Source: DATJPY01 sp035506135
GTDB taxonomy: Bacteria > Myxococcota_A > UBA9160 > PR03
Direction of reading: 5' to 3'
Assembly: GCA_035506135.1 (NCBI GenBank)
Contig: DATJPY010000067.1
Coordinates: 4,346-68,345, forward strand
DNA: 64,000 nt
Below, one piece after another: positions 25,340-37,790 of this stretch (the first letter of the stretch is position 1; each line of letters begins with the position of its first letter). Both the position numbers and the translations under genes were made by a program. The notes beneath the pieces were generated by a model that saw only the letters and a list, made by a program, of their open reading frames with translations, was not told the DNA's origin and searched no databases.

Positions 25340-25947
25340 CCGGACGCGAGCGGGTGCTGGACGCGGTGCGGAGCGCCGTACGCCATTCGGTGTCGATGCC
25401 TGGCGCCCATCCGGCCCCCGCGCTCGACGGGAGCTTCCCGACGTTCGCCGCGCGCCTCGCCGAGGCCGGCGGCGAGGCGCACGGCCCATTCGCGCCCGAC
25501 GCGCTCGGCGCCGCCGTGCTCGCGCACGCGCGCACGTGGAGCGCCGGTGGTCGCATCGTCGTCGAGCCCGACGCCGCACCGCTCCTCGGCCCCGGCGGCT
25601 ACGAGGTGGCCGCGCCGGGCGCGCGGCCGCACGACTTCACGGACGTCGGGGTGGCCATCGCGCGGGGCGCGGTCGCCGCGGCCGAGAGCGGCTCCGTCGC
25701 GCTGACCGGGCGCGAGGCGCCTGACCGCGCGCTCCTGTTCCTCGCCGAGCGCGTGATCCTGCTGCTCGACGCGGCCCGCATCGCGGGCGACCTCGGGAGC
25801 GCCTTCCGGGCGCTGGCGCCGGACGCGCTGCGCTTCCATCATCTGACCTGGATCAGCGGTCCCTCGAAGACGGCCGACATCGAGCAGACGCTGGTGCACG
25901 GCGCGCACGGACCGCGCGCGCTGGCTGTGTTCGCGTGGCGCGCCTGA
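25336..25947 (+). CDS. lutC: LutC-like LUD domain protein
   Basis: A 203-residue LUD-domain protein, third component of the LutABC lactate oxidation complex. The C-terminal signature ISGPSKTADIEQTLVHGAHGP is nearly invariant in LutC/LldG. The central motif AAAESGSVALTG matches the LUD fold. GTG 25336 overlaps the lutB stop by four bases, giving strict cotranslation. The role of each Lut subunit is not resolved biochemically. No lactate permease gene is adjacent. Confidence 0.9.
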   Translation: MTGRERVLDAVRSAVRHSVSMPGAHPAPALDGSFPTFAARLAEAGGEAHGPFAPDALGAAVLAHARTWSAGGRIVVEPDAAPLLGPGGYEVAAPGARPHDFTDVGVAIARGAVAAAESGSVALTGREAPDRALLFLAERVILLLDAARIAGDLGSAFRALAPDALRFHHLTWISGPSKTADIEQTLVHGAHGPRALAVFAWRA

Positions 25948-25987
25948 TCGGGCCCGATGTGGCCGGAGCGGAGGGGGATCCATCTCG

Positions 25988-27447
25988 ATGCGTCTGTTCG
26001 TGCGGGCGGCTCTCGCCGTGGTCGCCTTGCTCGCGGTTGGGCTCGTCCTGCTGCTCGCGCGCGCTCTCGCGCTGCCGAGCCGCCAGCTCCGCGTCGAGCC
26101 CGCCCCCCGGCTCGCAGTCGACGCGCCGGCCGCGGCCGGGCGTCTGGCGCGCGCGATCCAGTTCCCGACCGTCTCCCACCAGGACCCGGCCGAGGACGAT
26201 CCCGCCGCCCTCGTCGGGCTCCAGCAGTGGCTCGAGGCGACCTATCCCGCCATGCACGCCGCGCTCTCGCGCGAGCGCCTCGACGGCGGAGCGCTCCTCT
26301 ACACGTGGGAGGGTCGGCGCGCGGATCTCGAGCCGGTCCTGCTGCTGGCGCACCAGGACGTGGTGCCCGCCGATGCCGCCGGCTGGACCCATCCGCCCTT
26401 CGCCGGGGAGATCGCCGACGGCTTCGTCTGGGGTCGCGGCGCGGTCGACGACAAGGGGCCGCTGATTGCGATCTGCGAGGCGGTGGAGGGCCTCGCCGCG
26501 CGCGGCTTCGCACCGGAACGCGGCGTGCTGCTCGCATTCGGCCAGGACGAGGAGGTCGGAGGCGACGCGGGGGCTCATCGCCTGGCGGAGCGGCTGGCGT
26601 CGCGCGGGGTGCACGCGCGGTTCGCGATCGACGAGGGCATGGGCGTGATGGCGAACGGCGTGATCCCCGGGGTCGCGCGGCCCGTCGCCGGCATCGCCAT
26701 CGCCGAGAAGGGCTACCTGACGCTCGATCTGCGCGTGGCGAGCGAGGGGGGGCACTCCTCGACGCCGCCGCGCCACACGGCGGCCGGCATCGTCGCCAGC
26801 GCCGTGACGAAGCTCGAGGGCGATCCCATGCCGGCGCGCCTGGGCGACGTGGCGGGCGGCTTCCTGGGGTATCTGGCGCCCGAGCTGCCGATCTGGATGC
26901 GCGTCCCGCTCGCCAACGCCAACCTGTTCGTCCCCATCCTCGCCCCGCGCCTCTCGGAGGAGCCGGCGCTGAACGCGCTCCTGCGCACCACCACCGCGGC
27001 AACCATGCTCTCCGGCAGCGCCAAGGACAACGTGCTGCCGACGCGGGCGAGCGCCGCGGTGAACTTCCGAATCGCGCCTGGCGACAGCGTCGCGGCGGTG
27101 GTCGAGCACGCGCGGAGCGCCATCGGCGATCCGCGCGTGGAGATCGTCGTGGAGCCCAGCGCGCGCGAGCCGAGCGCCGTCTCGCCCATCGACGGCGAGT
27201 TCGCGCTCGTGCAGCGCAGCATCGGCGAGATCTTTCCGGACGCCATCGTGGTGCCGATGCTCACGCTCGGCGGGACCGACGCGCGCTACTACGCCGACGT
27301 CTCGACGCACCTGTATCGCTTCGCGCCGTTCGTCGCCGGGCCGTCGGAGCTGAAGCGCATCCACGGCATCGACGAGCGCGCAGCCGTGGACGGCTTCGCC
27401 GACGCGGTCCGCTTCTACACGCAGCTCATCGAGAACGCGAGCGCGCC

Positions 27448-27451
<4 letters not shown>
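25988..27451 (+). CDS. M20 family metallohydrolase, PM20D1-like
   Basis: A 487-residue membrane-anchored M20 peptidase. A basic start and one hydrophobic helix (about residues 7 to 28) precede the catalytic domain. Metal ligands are visible as His122 and Asp124 (LLAHQDVVPAD), Asp154 (GRGAVDDKG) and the Glu188-Glu189 pair (GQDEEVGG); a C-terminal His is in RIHGIDERA. The lid domain begins near AIAEKGYLTLDLRV. This arrangement matches PM20D1, which condenses or hydrolyses N-acyl amino acids, and carboxypeptidase S. Its TAG stop shares CTAG with the convergent methyltransferase gene. Confidence 0.88.
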
Positions 27452-28233
<782 letters not shown>

Positions 28234-28276
28234 TCCGATTGCTCCCTCGGGCGCGGGCGCCGCCTTCCGCCATACT

Positions 28277-28313
28277 GAGCAATATGATACTATTATCAAA
28301 AGTTAAGTAAAGT
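28277..28313. promoter_or_regulatory. AT-rich divergent promoter with TGATA-N4-TATCA operator
   Basis: Between the methyltransferase and marR starts lies a strikingly AT-rich patch in otherwise GC-rich DNA. It contains the inverted repeat TGATACTATTATCA at 28285-28298 (five-base arms, four-base spacer). MarR dimers commonly bind such 14 to 20-bp palindromes in the gap between marR and its divergent target. TATTAT or TATCAT within it can act as -10 elements for either direction, which would let the regulator block both promoters. Confidence 0.6.
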
Positions 28314-28322
28314 GGAGCGAGC

Positions 28323-28769
28323 GTGTCCCGACCCGACGCCCTCTATCCCGCCATCGAGGCGCTCCAGCGCCTGGCCGAGCTGTTCGAGCGGCGCCGCCAG
28401 CAGCTCGGCCGCGCGGCGGGTCTCTCGGACGCCCAGTGGCGCGTGCTCGAGGAGATCGGCCGGGAACGCTTCATGCCCTCGCTCTTCGCGCGCAGCCGGG
28501 CGACGCACGCCGCCGCCGTCTCGCGCACGCTGCGTCAGCTCCAGGACGACGGCCTGGTGGCGGCGGCCCTCTCGCCGCAGGACGGCCGCAGGCGCCAGTA
28601 CCGGCTCACGACCCGCGGGCGGCAGCGGCTCGAGCGGCTCCGGCGCGAGCGGCTGCGCGCCATCCGGGCGGTCTGGGGCGGCTTCGCGGCCGACGAGCTC
28701 GAGCGCTTCACCGCGTTCAGCGGCCGGCTGGCCGACCGGCTCGAGCGCTACGCGCGAAGCTCCCGCTAG
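28323..28769 (+). CDS. MarR family transcriptional regulator
   Basis: A 148-residue winged-helix regulator starting at GTG 28323. The dimerisation helix (IEALQRLAELFERRRQQLG) leads to the DNA-binding unit LSDAQWRVLEEIG, then ATHAAAVSRTLRQLQDDGLV as recognition helix, and the wing SPQDGRRRQYRLTTRGRQ. The wing motif DGRRRXYXLTXXG is diagnostic of MarR proteins. Its likely target is its own promoter and the divergent methyltransferase. The effector is unknown. The stop TAG shares a CTAG with the convergent asnS stop. Confidence 0.92.
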   Translation: MSRPDALYPAIEALQRLAELFERRRQQLGRAAGLSDAQWRVLEEIGRERFMPSLFARSRATHAAAVSRTLRQLQDDGLVAAALSPQDGRRRQYRLTTRGRQRLERLRRERLRAIRAVWGGFAADELERFTAFSGRLADRLERYARSSR

Positions 28770-30160
28770 AACTCCGCGGAGCCCGGCGTGCGCGGGAAGG
28801 GAATCACGTCGCGGATGTTGGCGATCCCGGTGGCGAACAGCAGCAGGCGCTCGAAGCCCAGCCCGAACCCCGCGTGGGGCACCGATCCGTGTCGGCGCAG
28901 GTCGAGGTACCACCAGTAGGTCCGCGGGTCGAGGCCGGCCTCCGCGATGCGACGCTCGAGGACGTCGCCGCGGTGCTCGCGCTGCGAGCCGCCGATCATC
29001 TCCCCGACGCGCGGCACCAGCACGTCCATCGCGCGCACCGTGCGCTCGTCGTCGTTGAGGTACATGTAGAACGCCTTGATCTCGCGCGGGTAGTCGGTGA
29101 CCACCAGGGGCCGCCCGACGTGCTCCTCGGTGAGCCAGCGCTCGTGCTCGCTCTGGAGGTCGGCCCCCCAGCGGACCGGGAACTCGAAGCGCTTCGAGCT
29201 CGCCTCCAGCGCGCGGATCGCGTCGGCGTAGGAGAGCCGCTCGAAGGGCGTCGCCGCCACGTGCTCGAGCGCCGCGACGACGCCCTTCTCGACGCGGTCG
29301 TCGAAGAAGCGGAGCTCCTCGCCGCAGCGCGCGAGCAGCTCGTCGATCACCTGGCGCAGGAACTCCTCGGCGAGGTCGGCGTCGCCGGCCAGGTCCAGGA
29401 AGGCGACCTCCGGCTCGACCATCCAGAACTCGGCGAGGTGCCGGCTCGTGTTCGAGTTCTCGGCGCGGAAGGTGGGGCCGAAGGTGTAGACGCGCGAGAG
29501 GGCGAGCGCGCCGATCTCGGCCTCGAGCTGGCCCGACACCGTGAGATAGGTCGGCCGGCCGAAGAAGTCCTGCCCGAAGTCCACCGCACCCTCGCGCGTG
29601 CGCGGCGGGGCGCCGGGGTCGAGCGTGCTGACCCGGAACTGCGCGCCCGCGCCCTCCGCGTCGGAGGTGGTGATCACCGGGGCGTGCAGCTCGAGGAAGC
29701 CGCGCTCGTCGAAGAAGCGGCGGATCGCGCGCGCGGCCGCGTGGCGCACGCGGGCGACTGCGCCGAGCGTGTTCGAGCGCAGGCGCAGGTGCCCGAGCGT
29801 GCGCAGGAACTCGAGCGTGTGGCGCTTCTTCTGGAGCGGGTAGTCGTCGCCGACGCCGCCGATCGGCTCGACGCGCGCGGCGCGGATCTCGAAGCGCTGG
29901 CCGGCGCCCGGCGAGGCCACCAGCTCGCCGGCCGCGCGGATGGCGCAGCCGGTGCGCAGCGGCAGGACCTCGCTCTCGTAGTTCGCGAGCCCGGGCTCGG
30001 CCACCACTTGGATTCCGGAAAGGCACGAGCCGTCCGTCACCTCGAGGAACGAGACGCCCTTGGCGTGTCGCGCCGTCTTGAGCCAACCCTGCACGGCGAC
30101 GGCCCCGCCGGGCGCCTCGCGCGCGAGCAACTCGGCGACGCGGCTCGGGGCGACGGTCAA
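28766..30160 (-). CDS. asnS: asparaginyl-tRNA synthetase
   Basis: A 464-residue class IIb synthetase that charges tRNA-Asn. An N-terminal OB-fold anticodon domain (about 15 to 110: GWLKTARHAKGVSFLEVTDG) leads into the catalytic core, with motif 2 as TFRAENSNTSRHLAEFWMVE and motif 3 as GFGLGFERLLLFATGI. The AsnRS-specific RAENSNTSRHL distinguishes it from AspRS. The start is TTG 30160, which overlaps the aminotransferase stop as TTGA; no better start exists near the correct N-terminus. It is therefore translationally coupled to the aminotransferase. Confidence 0.95.
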   Translation of the reverse strand: MTVAPSRVAELLAREAPGGAVAVQGWLKTARHAKGVSFLEVTDGSCLSGIQVVAEPGLANYESEVLPLRTGCAIRAAGELVASPGAGQRFEIRAARVEPIGGVGDDYPLQKKRHTLEFLRTLGHLRLRSNTLGAVARVRHAAARAIRRFFDERGFLELHAPVITTSDAEGAGAQFRVSTLDPGAPPRTREGAVDFGQDFFGRPTYLTVSGQLEAEIGALALSRVYTFGPTFRAENSNTSRHLAEFWMVEPEVAFLDLAGDADLAEEFLRQVIDELLARCGEELRFFDDRVEKGVVAALEHVAATPFERLSYADAIRALEASSKRFEFPVRWGADLQSEHERWLTEEHVGRPLVVTDYPREIKAFYMYLNDDERTVRAMDVLVPRVGEMIGGSQREHRGDVLERRIAEAGLDPRTYWWYLDLRRHGSVPHAGFGLGFERLLLFATGIANIRDVIPFPRTPGSAEF

Positions 30161-31338
30161 CCGTCCGTCCCGGGGTCGGACGGCACGCCGACGCCGAGCC
30201 GCTTCGCGAGCAGGCGGGAGGCCTCCGCCACGCGCTCCGGCGGCAGCGCCGAGTAGCAGAGCCGCACCCAGCCGGCGTAGTCGGATCCGCTCGAGGCTCC
30301 CGGCGCGAGCACGACGCCGTCCTCGAACGCGTCCTCGAGAAAGCCCAGCATGCCGCGGTCGTCGAGGCGGTCGGCGACGTCGAGGAAGAGGAAGGTCGAT
30401 CCCTCGGGCGGCGCGAGGCCGAGCACGCGGGCCGTGTCGTCGCCGGCGCGCCGGTAGAGCGCGCGCGTCTCGGCGACCCAGCCGTCGCCGTCGCGCAGCG
30501 CGACGAGCGCGGCGCGCTGCGAAGGCGTTGCGCAGCAGTAGGTCGAGTGCGTGTGGAGCTTTGCGGCCTCGGCGATCACCGCGGGCGGACCGGTCAGGTA
30601 GCCGGCCCGATAGCCCGCCATGCCGTAGGTCTTCGAGAACGAGTACGCGGTCACGGTGCGCTCGGGGGCGAAGCGCGCGAGCGAGGCGTGCGCGCCGCGG
30701 TAGACGATCTCCTCGTAGACCTCGTCGGCAATCAGCCAGACGTCCTGGCGCCGCGCCCACTCCGCGAGCGCGGCGAGCCACGCCTCCGGCAGCACGCGCC
30801 CGGTCGGATTCGAGGGCGTCGAGACGTAGAGGGCGACGGTGCGCGCGGTGCGGCGCGCGTCGAGAGCGGCGAGCGCGTCGTCGCACGAGAAGACGCGATC
30901 GAAGAACGGCACCTCGACCGGACGCGCGCGCCAGCTCTGCACGATGCCGCGGATGAGCGGCCAGAACGGAGCGAGGATCAAAACCTCGTCGCCGGGGTCG
31001 ACCAGCGCGCCGACCGCGTTGGCGAGCCCGGCCGTCGCGCCGCCGGTGACGAGCACCGAGTCGCGCTCGGCCGCGATCCGGTTTCGCGCGCGCAGCTTCT
31101 CGACGATCGCGTCGACCAGCTCGGGGATGCCCTGGGTCGCCGTGTAGCGGTTGAGGTCGGGGTGGACCGACTGCGCCAGGTCCTGCATCCGCGCGCCCGG
31201 GAACGGCTCGCGCCACGTGTCGCCCACGTGAAGGGGATAGACGGGCCCGCGGCGGGCGCGGATGCGGTCGCCGAGGGGCGAGTAGACCGCACCGGGCATG
31301 GCGGCGACCTCGGCGGCGGTGCGCGGCGGGCGGGGCAT
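30157..31338 (-). CDS. PLP-dependent aminotransferase, class I/II
   Basis: A 393-residue fold-type I aminotransferase. Features include YTATQGIPELVDAIVEKL, the substrate-recognition SNPTGRVLPEAWLAAL, the cofactor contact DEVYEEIVY and the PLP lysine in AYSFSKTYGMAGYRAGY. It resembles aspartate aminotransferases of subgroup I-gamma and related enzymes. ATG 31338 heads a two-gene unit with asnS. An aspartate-forming activity would feed asparagine metabolism, but substrate specificity cannot be read safely. The 339-bp gap upstream is shared with the divergent wax ester synthase gene. Confidence 0.88.
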   Translation of the reverse strand: MPRPPRTAAEVAAMPGAVYSPLGDRIRARRGPVYPLHVGDTWREPFPGARMQDLAQSVHPDLNRYTATQGIPELVDAIVEKLRARNRIAAERDSVLVTGGATAGLANAVGALVDPGDEVLILAPFWPLIRGIVQSWRARPVEVPFFDRVFSCDDALAALDARRTARTVALYVSTPSNPTGRVLPEAWLAALAEWARRQDVWLIADEVYEEIVYRGAHASLARFAPERTVTAYSFSKTYGMAGYRAGYLTGPPAVIAEAAKLHTHSTYCCATPSQRAALVALRDGDGWVAETRALYRRAGDDTARVLGLAPPEGSTFLFLDVADRLDDRGMLGFLEDAFEDGVVLAPGASSGSDYAGWVRLCYSALPPERVAEASRLLAKRLGVGVPSDPGTDG

Positions 31339-31403
31339 CCGCGGGAAGGTAGCGGGCGGTCCGCCCGGCGAGGCTCGAGGACACGGCGGCGCTGGTCGAA
31401 ATC

Positions 31404-31428
31404 CGCCAGGTGGCGCAAGGCCTGCGCC
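31404..31428. promoter_or_regulatory. overlapping inverted repeats, possible enhancer site
   Basis: Two overlapping palindromes lie 50 to 75 bases upstream of the sigma-54 promoter: CGCCA-GG-TGGCG (31404-31415) and GGCGCA-AGGCC-TGCGCC (31412-31428). Their place suits upstream activator binding by an NtrC-type protein. The core GCGCA-AGGCC-TGCGC resembles GCGCT-AGGC-AGCGC found upstream of the second sigma-54 promoter at 46313-46326. The binding partner is inferred to be the regulator encoded at 34624. Confidence 0.45.
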
Positions 31429-31478
31429 GCATCGGGCGCTCCGACGGGCGCCGGACGCGCGCTCGATCTTCCGCGCTG

Positions 31479-31494
31479 TGGCACGCGTCTTGCG
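31479..31494 (+). promoter_or_regulatory. sigma-54 promoter
   Basis: TGGCACG-CGTC-TTGCG is an excellent match to the -24/-12 consensus (TGGCACG, four bases, TTGCW). The invariant GG (31480-31481) and GC (31492-31493) are ten bases apart. Transcription would start near 31505. It drives the wax ester synthase gene at 31678 and probably the downstream kinase and sigma-54 activator. The leader of about 170 bases contains AAGGAG followed by a two-codon frame, ATG ACA TAG, at 31532-31540. Confidence 0.8.
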
Positions 31495-31677
31495 ACTCCT
31501 TGCGTCCGTTCTGCCGCAACAAGGAGACCCGATGACATAGGACCGATCCTCCGCCCTTCCCCGGGGCGCGACATCCCGGTGCTGGGGCCGGGTTTCGGGG
31601 CGCGGCCCAGCAGGCACTCCCTCTCCCCGCGCCTCCCTTCTTCTGCCCGATCCGCATCCGTCCAAGGAGCTCTTCCC

Positions 31678-33063
31678 ATGGCGCTTCCGGTTCCGATCCG
31701 GCGTATGACCTCGCTCGATGCCGCGTTCCTCTACCTCGAGCGACGCCACGCCCCGCTCCACGTCGGCTGCGTGATCCGGCTCGACCGGCCCCTCTCGCTC
31801 GACGGCCTGCTGCGGCATCTCGGATCGCGGCTGCCGCAGCTCGCGCGCCTCCAGCAGCGCGCCGTCCCAGCGCCGCTCTCGCTGGCGCACCCGACGTGGG
31901 AGGACGCGCCCGACTTCGACGTCTCCGACCACGTCGAGCGCTGGACCGTGTGCCGCCCGGGTGGCGAGCGCGAGCTCGGCGAGCTCGTCGCCACGCTGAT
32001 GGCGCGCCCGCTCGACCTCGCGCGGCCGATGTGGGAGGCGCACCTCCTCGACGAGCTGAGGGACGGCTCGTCGGCGCTGCTGATCAAGGTCCACCACTGC
32101 GTGATCGACGGCGTGTCGGGCGCGGCGCTGCTGGACGGGCTGCTCGAGGCGACGCCGCGCTCCACCCCACGGCACGCGGCGCCGCCGCTGCCCCGCAAGG
32201 AGCCGGGCATTCCGTCCCGCGCCGCGTCCGCCGCCGCGTCCGCGCTGGTCGATCCCGCGCGCCTCGCGGCGCGCGCGCTCGGCGTCCTTCGCGAGCCCGC
32301 CGCGATGCGCCGATCCCGCGACGCGCTCCGCGATGCGGCCTCGCTCGCGCTCTCGACCGCGCTCGGCAGCGAGGCGCGCCTGCCGTGGAACGCGCCGGTC
32401 GGGCGCCGGCGGCGCCTCGCCTTCCTGCGCTTCTCGCTCGCCGACGCGCGCTGGATCCGGTCCGCCTACGGCGGAACCATCAACGACGTCGTGCTCACCG
32501 CGCTCGCCGGCGGCCTGCGGCGATACCTGCAGGCGACCGGCGCGCCGCTCCGCGATGCGGCGCTTCACGCGCTCGTCCCGGTGAGCATTCGCGAGCCCGG
32601 CGCCGAGGGCACGCTCGGCAATCGGCTCTCGGCCGTGCGCGTACCGCTCGCGGTCACGCCGGAGAGCGAGCTCGACCGCCTGGCGGCGACGTGCGCGGCG
32701 ATGGAGGCGCTGAAGGCGCGCCGCGCGTTCGACGGGATCGCGCTCCTCGTCGGCGCGATCGAACTCCTGCCGGCGCCGCTGCTCGCGCTCGGCGCGAGCA
32801 GCGCGCCGCTCGCCATGGTGGCGCACCTCGTCGCGACCAACGTGCCCGGCCCGCGCGAGCGGCGCTACCTGGCCGGGCGCGCGGTGAAGGCGATCCACGC
32901 GATCGCGCCGATCACCGATGGCATGGGGCTCTCCGTCGCCGTGTTCTCCTACGCGGGCTGGCTGCACTTCAGCCTGCACGCGGATGCCGATCTGCTCCCG
33001 GATCTCGACAAGCTCGGCGCCGGCGTCGAAGAGACGCTCGCGGCGCTGCGCGCCGGCCCCTGA
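31678..33063 (+). CDS. wax ester synthase/diacylglycerol acyltransferase (WS/DGAT)
   Basis: A 461-residue bifunctional acyltransferase that joins acyl-CoA to a fatty alcohol or diacylglycerol to make storage lipids. The catalytic motif HHXXXDG is HHCVIDG (His139 to Gly145). Other family marks are the N-terminal MTSLDAAFLYLERRHAPLHVG, PLDLARPMWEAHLLD before the active site, GTINDVVLTALAGGLRRYL, and late in the chain LVATNVPGPRERRYLAG. ATG 31678 follows AAGGAG at eight bases. The gene is preceded by a sigma-54 promoter and followed by a sensor kinase and a sigma-54 activator. It probably acts at the inner membrane surface. Confidence 0.93.
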   Translation: MALPVPIRRMTSLDAAFLYLERRHAPLHVGCVIRLDRPLSLDGLLRHLGSRLPQLARLQQRAVPAPLSLAHPTWEDAPDFDVSDHVERWTVCRPGGERELGELVATLMARPLDLARPMWEAHLLDELRDGSSALLIKVHHCVIDGVSGAALLDGLLEATPRSTPRHAAPPLPRKEPGIPSRAASAAASALVDPARLAARALGVLREPAAMRRSRDALRDAASLALSTALGSEARLPWNAPVGRRRRLAFLRFSLADARWIRSAYGGTINDVVLTALAGGLRRYLQATGAPLRDAALHALVPVSIREPGAEGTLGNRLSAVRVPLAVTPESELDRLAATCAAMEALKARRAFDGIALLVGAIELLPAPLLALGASSAPLAMVAHLVATNVPGPRERRYLAGRAVKAIHAIAPITDGMGLSVAVFSYAGWLHFSLHADADLLPDLDKLGAGVEETLAALRAGP

Positions 33064-33099
33064 TCGCGGCGGAGGCGAGCCCTGGCCCAGCGCTCGGCC

Positions 33100-34614
<1,515 letters not shown>

Positions 34615-34623
34615 GCCTTCGCC

Positions 34624-36048
<1,425 letters not shown>

Positions 36049-36123
36049 GCGCGGCGCCGTCCCGCCGTAGATTCTGACGCCCCGTCAGCTCCGTGCCCCG
36101 GAGCCGGGCGAGAGGAGCCGAGC

Positions 36124-36888
36124 ATGGCGTTCCGCGGCCGGGTCGCATTCGTCACGGGCGCCGCGAGCGGGATGGGGCGGCGCGCCGTGCAGCGCCTGGC
36201 CCAGGCAGGCGCGGCGGTAGCGGCCTTCGACGTGAACGAGGCCGGACTCGAGGAGACCGCGCGCGGGCTCGCAGGCGTCCGCACCGGCGTGCTCGACGTC
36301 ACCGACCGCAAGGCGGTGGAGGCCGCCGTGCTGCGGGTCGAGGCGGAGCTCGGCCCGATCGACCGCGTGATGAGCGCGGCCGGCGTGATGCCGACCTGTC
36401 CGCTCCTCGAGGAGGACGTCGACCGCATCCACCGCGTCATGGCGATCAACTACAGCGGCTCGGTCAACGTCGCGATGGCGATCGTGCCGCGCATGGTCGA
36501 GCGCCGCAGCGGCGACTTCGTCCAGTTCGCGTCGGCGGCCGGGCTGATCCCGAACCTGCACTACGCCGCGTACAACGCCTCGAAGTTCGCGATCGCGGCG
36601 TTCACCGAGGTGCTCTGGCAGGAGACGCGCGGCAAGGGTCTTCGCGTCGCGTGCGTGTGTCCCGGGCCCGTCGACACGCCGCTGCTCGACCAGGCGAATC
36701 CGCGGACCCGGATCGTGCGCGCCGGAACGCGCATCCCGCCCGAGCGCGTGCTCGACGACATCGAGCGCTGCCTCGAGCGCGGCCGCTTCTACGTCTTCGC
36801 CAACTGGCAGTCCGCGCTGGGGTGGCGCATCCGCCGCTTCGCGCCCGGCCTGATGTGGTGGATCAATCACCGCATCGAGGGGGAGTAG
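36124..36888 (+). CDS. short-chain dehydrogenase/reductase
   Basis: A 254-residue classical SDR. The NAD(P) motif is TGAASGMG (residues 11 to 18). A structural motif VMSAAGVMPT stands where NNAG is usual, the catalytic Ser is in FASAAGLIPN, and the YXXXK pair is YNASK. The sequence PGPVDTPLLDQ follows the active site. After the Rossmann fold a C-terminal hydrophobic stretch (ALGWRIRRFAPGLMWWINHR) suggests membrane association, as in several lipid-acting SDRs. ATG 36124 follows GAGAGGAG. The last 22 bases overlap the end of the convergent gene. Confidence 0.9.
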   Translation: MAFRGRVAFVTGAASGMGRRAVQRLAQAGAAVAAFDVNEAGLEETARGLAGVRTGVLDVTDRKAVEAAVLRVEAELGPIDRVMSAAGVMPTCPLLEEDVDRIHRVMAINYSGSVNVAMAIVPRMVERRSGDFVQFASAAGLIPNLHYAAYNASKFAIAAFTEVLWQETRGKGLRVACVCPGPVDTPLLDQANPRTRIVRAGTRIPPERVLDDIERCLERGRFYVFANWQSALGWRIRRFAPGLMWWINHRIEGE

Positions 36889-37790
36889 GCGGACTCGCCC
36901 GGTGGGCCGTCCAGGCCTGCCCGGCCCGCGTCGATCGCGCCGGCGAGGAAGCCGGCGATGGCGTCCGCGCGCGGGGAGCCGCCGCGGAGCGCGGCGAGCT
37001 CGTCGAGCGGCAGCGCCGCCATGCGCAACGCGCCCCCGCGCTCGACCCAGCGGCCGTGCGCGAGCGCGGGCCAGCGCGGGGGCGCCGCGGGCTCGCGCTG
37101 CGCCCAGGGCGAGACGTACCAGTAGCCCGCGGCGGCGGTCGGGTCGGGCGGCGCGAGGCCGACGCCGATCGTCTTCACCGCCGACCCCGCGCGCTCCTCG
37201 ATCGCCGCGAGCGTCGCCATGTCGAAGTGATGCGGCCAGACGCGCACCGGTCCGGCGCCGAGCTGCGCGGCCGCGTCGGCGAGCACGGCGCTGGCTCCCG
37301 CGAGCATCTGCGCGAGCGCATCGAACGCGGAGGGATCGACGGAGAAGGGGGCGCCGCCCGCGACGGCGTGCGGCGGAAGATCTGGAGCCGGCACCGCCGC
37401 CTGCCGGGGCGGCTCGCCGGCGGCGCGTTGCGCGGCGTCGCGCACCCACGCCATCGCCGGGTCGAGCTTCACGCCGTCGAGCGCGCGGCGCGCGAGCGCG
37501 GTGCCGCGCTCGTCGACCAGCGATAGCTCGAGGTCGCGCGCGCGCAGCGCGGCGCGGAATCTGCGGGCCGCGGGGATCCAGGCTCCCACCAGGCCCTCGC
37601 CCTCCCAACCGAAGCTCGAGTGCGAGTCGTCGGCCTGGACCGCGCCCCACGCCTTGCCGACCTCGCTCGCGACCTGCGCGGCGTAGTGGAGCTGGCGCCA
37701 TGCGTCGAGCCGTGCCGGCGTGGGGTCGAGGGGGCCGCCGGCCAGGGCCGACGCGGCGCGCGCGATCCGATCGCGGTCGATCGGGGTCAT
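36867..37790 (-). CDS. conserved hypothetical protein with WPHHFD motif
   Basis: A 307-residue soluble protein I do not recognise as a named enzyme. Conserved-looking stretches are RQLHYAAQVASEVGKAWGAV, ADDSHSSFGWEGEG and the late motif VRVWPHHFDMATLAAIEERA, whose paired histidines and aspartate could bind metal. The segment AAGYWYVSPWAQREP follows. No signal peptide or membrane helix is seen. It is translated from an ATG overlapping the stop of the phosphotransferase gene (ATGA), so the two products probably work together. At its far end it overlaps the SDR gene by 22 bases. Confidence 0.7.
   Translation of the reverse strand: MTPIDRDRIARAASALAGGPLDPTPARLDAWRQLHYAAQVASEVGKAWGAVQADDSHSSFGWEGEGLVGAWIPAARRFRAALRARDLELSLVDERGTALARRALDGVKLDPAMAWVRDAAQRAAGEPPRQAAVPAPDLPPHAVAGGAPFSVDPSAFDALAQMLAGASAVLADAAAQLGAGPVRVWPHHFDMATLAAIEERAGSAVKTIGVGLAPPDPTAAAGYWYVSPWAQREPAAPPRWPALAHGRWVERGGALRMAALPLDELAALRGGSPRADAIAGFLAGAIDAGRAGLDGPPGESAYSPSMR

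Larger units (their letters stand above)
31339..31677. other. intergenic regulatory region of the wax ester operon
   Basis: This 339-bp gap divides the leftward aminotransferase from the rightward wax ester synthase. It holds the palindromes at 31404-31428, the sigma-54 promoter at 31479-31494 and a minimal reading frame with a strong ribosome binding site (AAGGAG at 31521, ATG ACA TAG at 31532-31540). Otherwise it holds about 130 bases of C-rich leader before a second AAGGAG at 31663-31668. I find no other gene in it. Confidence 0.7.
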
